Source of the DNA: Macrotrachela quadricornifera
Taxonomy: Eukaryota; Rotifera; Eurotatoria; Philodinida; Philodinidae
DNA: 64,000 nucleotides
Assembly: GCA_022393335.1 (NCBI GenBank)
Contig: JAJEKB010021351.1
Location: forward strand, 93,027-157,026
Direction of reading: 5' to 3'
How positions within the stretch are numbered: position 1 is the stretch's first letter; each line of letters begins with the position of its first letter. Below, piece after piece: positions 61,965-64,000 of this stretch. Below the pieces are notes generated by a model. The model worked only from the letters and a program-made list of their open reading frames with translations. It was not told the origin of the DNA and made no database searches. The translations under genes were made by a program, and so were the position numbers.

Positions 61965-62999
61965 GAATACATTAGAAGAAAATAATGTATTTATATGAGC
62001 GCATAGTTGAATAATGAAAATTTATATTTGAAATATTATTTTTATTCATAAAAAATATGCAATAAATGAATTCAATTGACAGAACGAACAAGCTCAGTAT
62101 TTATTGGATTTTTGAAACAATGTACTCAAAAATCAGTTCACATATGATAAAAATGTACAATTGAATCTTAACAGAAATGTTGACAGAGAAAATATTAACA
62201 AGAAAAATAGATTGAATTCAATTAATAAAAGTATATATTGCAAAATCCAGAATCAAAAAACTAGAAAAGACGATTTCAGTATAATTCTTTAGACATGACT
62301 GAAGTACCTGAGGTTAGAATCTACTTTTTGATGATATCTATTTTTTAGTCCGAGTACAATGGATTGAACTGAAATTTTTACCAAAGATAGATCATTGAGA
62401 AATAACAGAATCCATATTTGAGAAACAAGGTTCTAAAGAACATATTGAGAGAAATTTGAGAGAGGTTCTGTGTTCTCTTGATTGTTTGTGACTTCTTCTA
62501 ACTTTGTCCAATCGGAGTAAAACTTCGTCTGAAGATAGTCAAAGCACTTTTAAAAAGCTAAAATTGACCTTTTTAAAAAATCTCAATTCCTTCTCTTTTT
62601 ATACAAACATTTTCAGTCATACTGATTAAAGTGAAAGATCGAAATCAGACAAAATGAATATGGAAACTGGTTCAGATTTGCTGAAAGCATTCTCTAAAAA
62701 CTCTTCTCTCAAATATAGGTTTCACGTGGTTTAATGATTTTTTTTGATGAAAAATTTTAACTCTACTGGTTGTATTGTGACTGAGAAACAGATGTTGTCA
62801 AAAAAAAAAATGGAAATATCCTTCAGTACTAAAAGATTTCGATGCATCGATAGGCAACGATGTACTCTATGCAAAACGCCAAAGAATTCCTGTTTTAAAA
62901 TTTTGTTTCTTCGAAGTCCCTAGAAATTTTTATATAGAATCCAAATTCACGAAATTCAGCTAATACTGCAATGACTAGATCATAAAAAGTAGAACTGAT

Positions 63000-63249
63000 T
63001 TTGCTTTACCTGCAACGATGATTTTTTCTATAACAAAAGTGAAAGACTCTATTTTAGTACTAGTTGTCACCATATTTGAAATCAAAAAAAGATTCGAGAA
63101 CTTTTTATTTTGTAATACGAATCTTGCTGATACAATTTTTGTAGAACCTTCAACGGCGCATCTTTTGCAAAAAAATGAAGATTACATCATTTATCTATGC
63201 AGAAATATTCACGAAAGAGATGATATTACAATCGTTTTGGAACACTGGA
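63000..63249 (-). mobile_element. Truncated copy of the 39270-39620 MITE
   Basis: The reverse complement shows the same order of blocks: TTCCAAAACGATTGTAATATC, CGTGAATATTTC, TTTTGCAAAAGAT and TTCTCGAA. The end is flanked by TA at 63250-63251; the other end is not found. An open frame of about 100 codons across it is a chance frame. Confidence 0.65.
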
Positions 63250-63369
63250 TACATCTAAATCTAACTATTATGAATGAAACTCACTGCAGAATTATGTCAA
63301 ATCCATTAGTCAATAGGAGAATTTGAAAAGAGTCTATAATATTTTAAAAACAAAATTGTTTAGCAAAAT

Positions 63370-63417
63370 CACCGTGGTGGATCCCACTCGTGGGACTCAT
63401 AGCAGTGAATGTGTTAA
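63370..63417 (-). repeat. piggyBac-like terminal sequence, single end
   Basis: On the minus strand it starts TTAACACATTCACTGC and continues with a short palindrome, GTCCCACGAGTGGGA. TTAA followed by such a palindrome resembles the ends of some piggyBac-type MITEs. No matching second end was found. Confidence 0.35.
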
Positions 63418-63505
63418 GGGAATATTTAAATAATTCTTATGATATAATAAAATCGCTAAAATTTTTTTTACTTTTGATATAAGACTGAACATTTTTTTCT
63501 ATCGC

Positions 63506-64000
63506 AATTAATCGGCAATGGGGTAATCGTGCTTCTTTTGCTTACAGAATGGTACCATTTGTCGTATTCTTCTGGTTTTTACTTGTAGTTCATCGATTGA
63601 TTTTCTGTAGTACATTAACTGGAACCTGTCGACCTCAGTCAGGTATTTATGAAAAATATGACAGTTATTTTGAAGTAGTTATGTTAAATGTTGTTCCACC
63701 TTTATGTTGTTTTAACACTTGATTATTTACTCTTGCAAAATGTTCGAAAAGTTGTTCAAAGACAAGTAGCACCTGGTACCATTGTATCACAGACTATTAA
63801 TGGAAATCTCTCATATATTCACCAAATTGATGGACAACTTACAACTATGTTGTTGTCACAATCATTTGGAACACAAAATTTCGATTCCACTATTACTGAT
63901 AGTTGGTACAAATCATCTTTACAATTAGCTGTAGAAAATCTTATTATTGAAATTATACGTCTTTTTTCATATTTATTCTATAGTACAAGTTTTTATATAT
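63506..64000 (+). pseudogene. Broken exon 2 of 7TM family 2 (copy H), runs off the window
   Basis: Matches exon 2 of the gene at 53468-54084. The splice acceptor is altered (TATCGCAA where copy G has TATTGCAG). A frameshift after the helix 5 region (PPLCCFNT-stop) and a small deletion near the helix 6 region (SQSFGTQNF) disable it. It continues past the window end. Confidence 0.8.

Larger units (their letters stand above)
60034..63249 (+). repeat. Inverted duplication, right arm
   Basis: Counterpart of 39270-45494 (see that entry). It lacks the insertions of the left arm at 42415-43346 and 43919-44543 and most of gene B. Confidence 0.75.

Noticed and set aside
63018..63326. Plus-strand frame of 102 codons
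   Set aside because: It crosses a truncated MITE homologous to 39270-39620, so it is a chance frame.
1..64000. Telomeric repeat arrays, rRNA genes or CRISPR arrays
   Set aside because: No TGTGGG-type array, no rRNA-like conserved blocks and no regularly spaced repeats were seen.

Overview
The window looks like AT-rich nuclear DNA from a small-genome animal, most probably a bdelloid rotifer of the Rotaria/Adineta type (inference). Coding genes have many tiny introns (about 50-70 nt, GT-AG). There are families of short intron-poor 7TM receptors and secreted D8C and Hint proteins, and many families of cut-and-paste DNA transposons, mostly as decayed fragments or hairpin-like MITEs. A 10-base N run at 23373-23382 marks an assembly gap.

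Layout. 1-3443: no gene seen. 3444-5392 (+): membrane-anchored Thr-rich protein with a C-terminal D8C (uromodulin-type) domain. 7574-7978 (-): short two-module frame broken by TGA. 8845-9120: piggyBac relic. 9965-13790 (-): papain-family cysteine protease that continues across a 2-kb intron into a receiver-like C-terminal domain. 15612-16768: complete-looking Mutator-like (MULE) element with 9-bp target duplication, long inverted repeats and a SWIM zinc-finger ORF. 16885-21265: mariner relics, interrupted at 19163-20944 by a 1.78-kb hAT-type element with 8-bp target duplication and a tRNA-like sequence. 23068-23372: start of a secreted Hint-domain gene, cut by the gap. 23690-30055: a direct duplication with differential transposon insertions. 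30106-34433 (-): complete 16-exon GH38 alpha-mannosidase, the best-defined gene here.

34.8-64.0 kb is a receptor cluster. Four related two-exon 7TM genes lie at 35759-37885 (+), 40643-41845 (-), 45012-48010 (-) and 59285-60516 (+), with a relic at 61811-61964. A second 7TM family is at 52762-54084 (+), with broken copies at 49359-49843 and 63506-64000. The block 39.3-45.5 kb is repeated in inverted orientation at 60.0-63.25 kb. Comparing paralogous copies gives empty sites that date several MITE insertions after the duplications.

The most notable observations are the protease-receiver fusion, the phase-1 micro-exon stalk of the D8C gene, the SWIM-only MULE, the hAT element carrying a tRNA-like sequence, and the palindromic receptor array. 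All exon models were made by eye from splice sites and protein continuity; none was checked against transcripts or databases.
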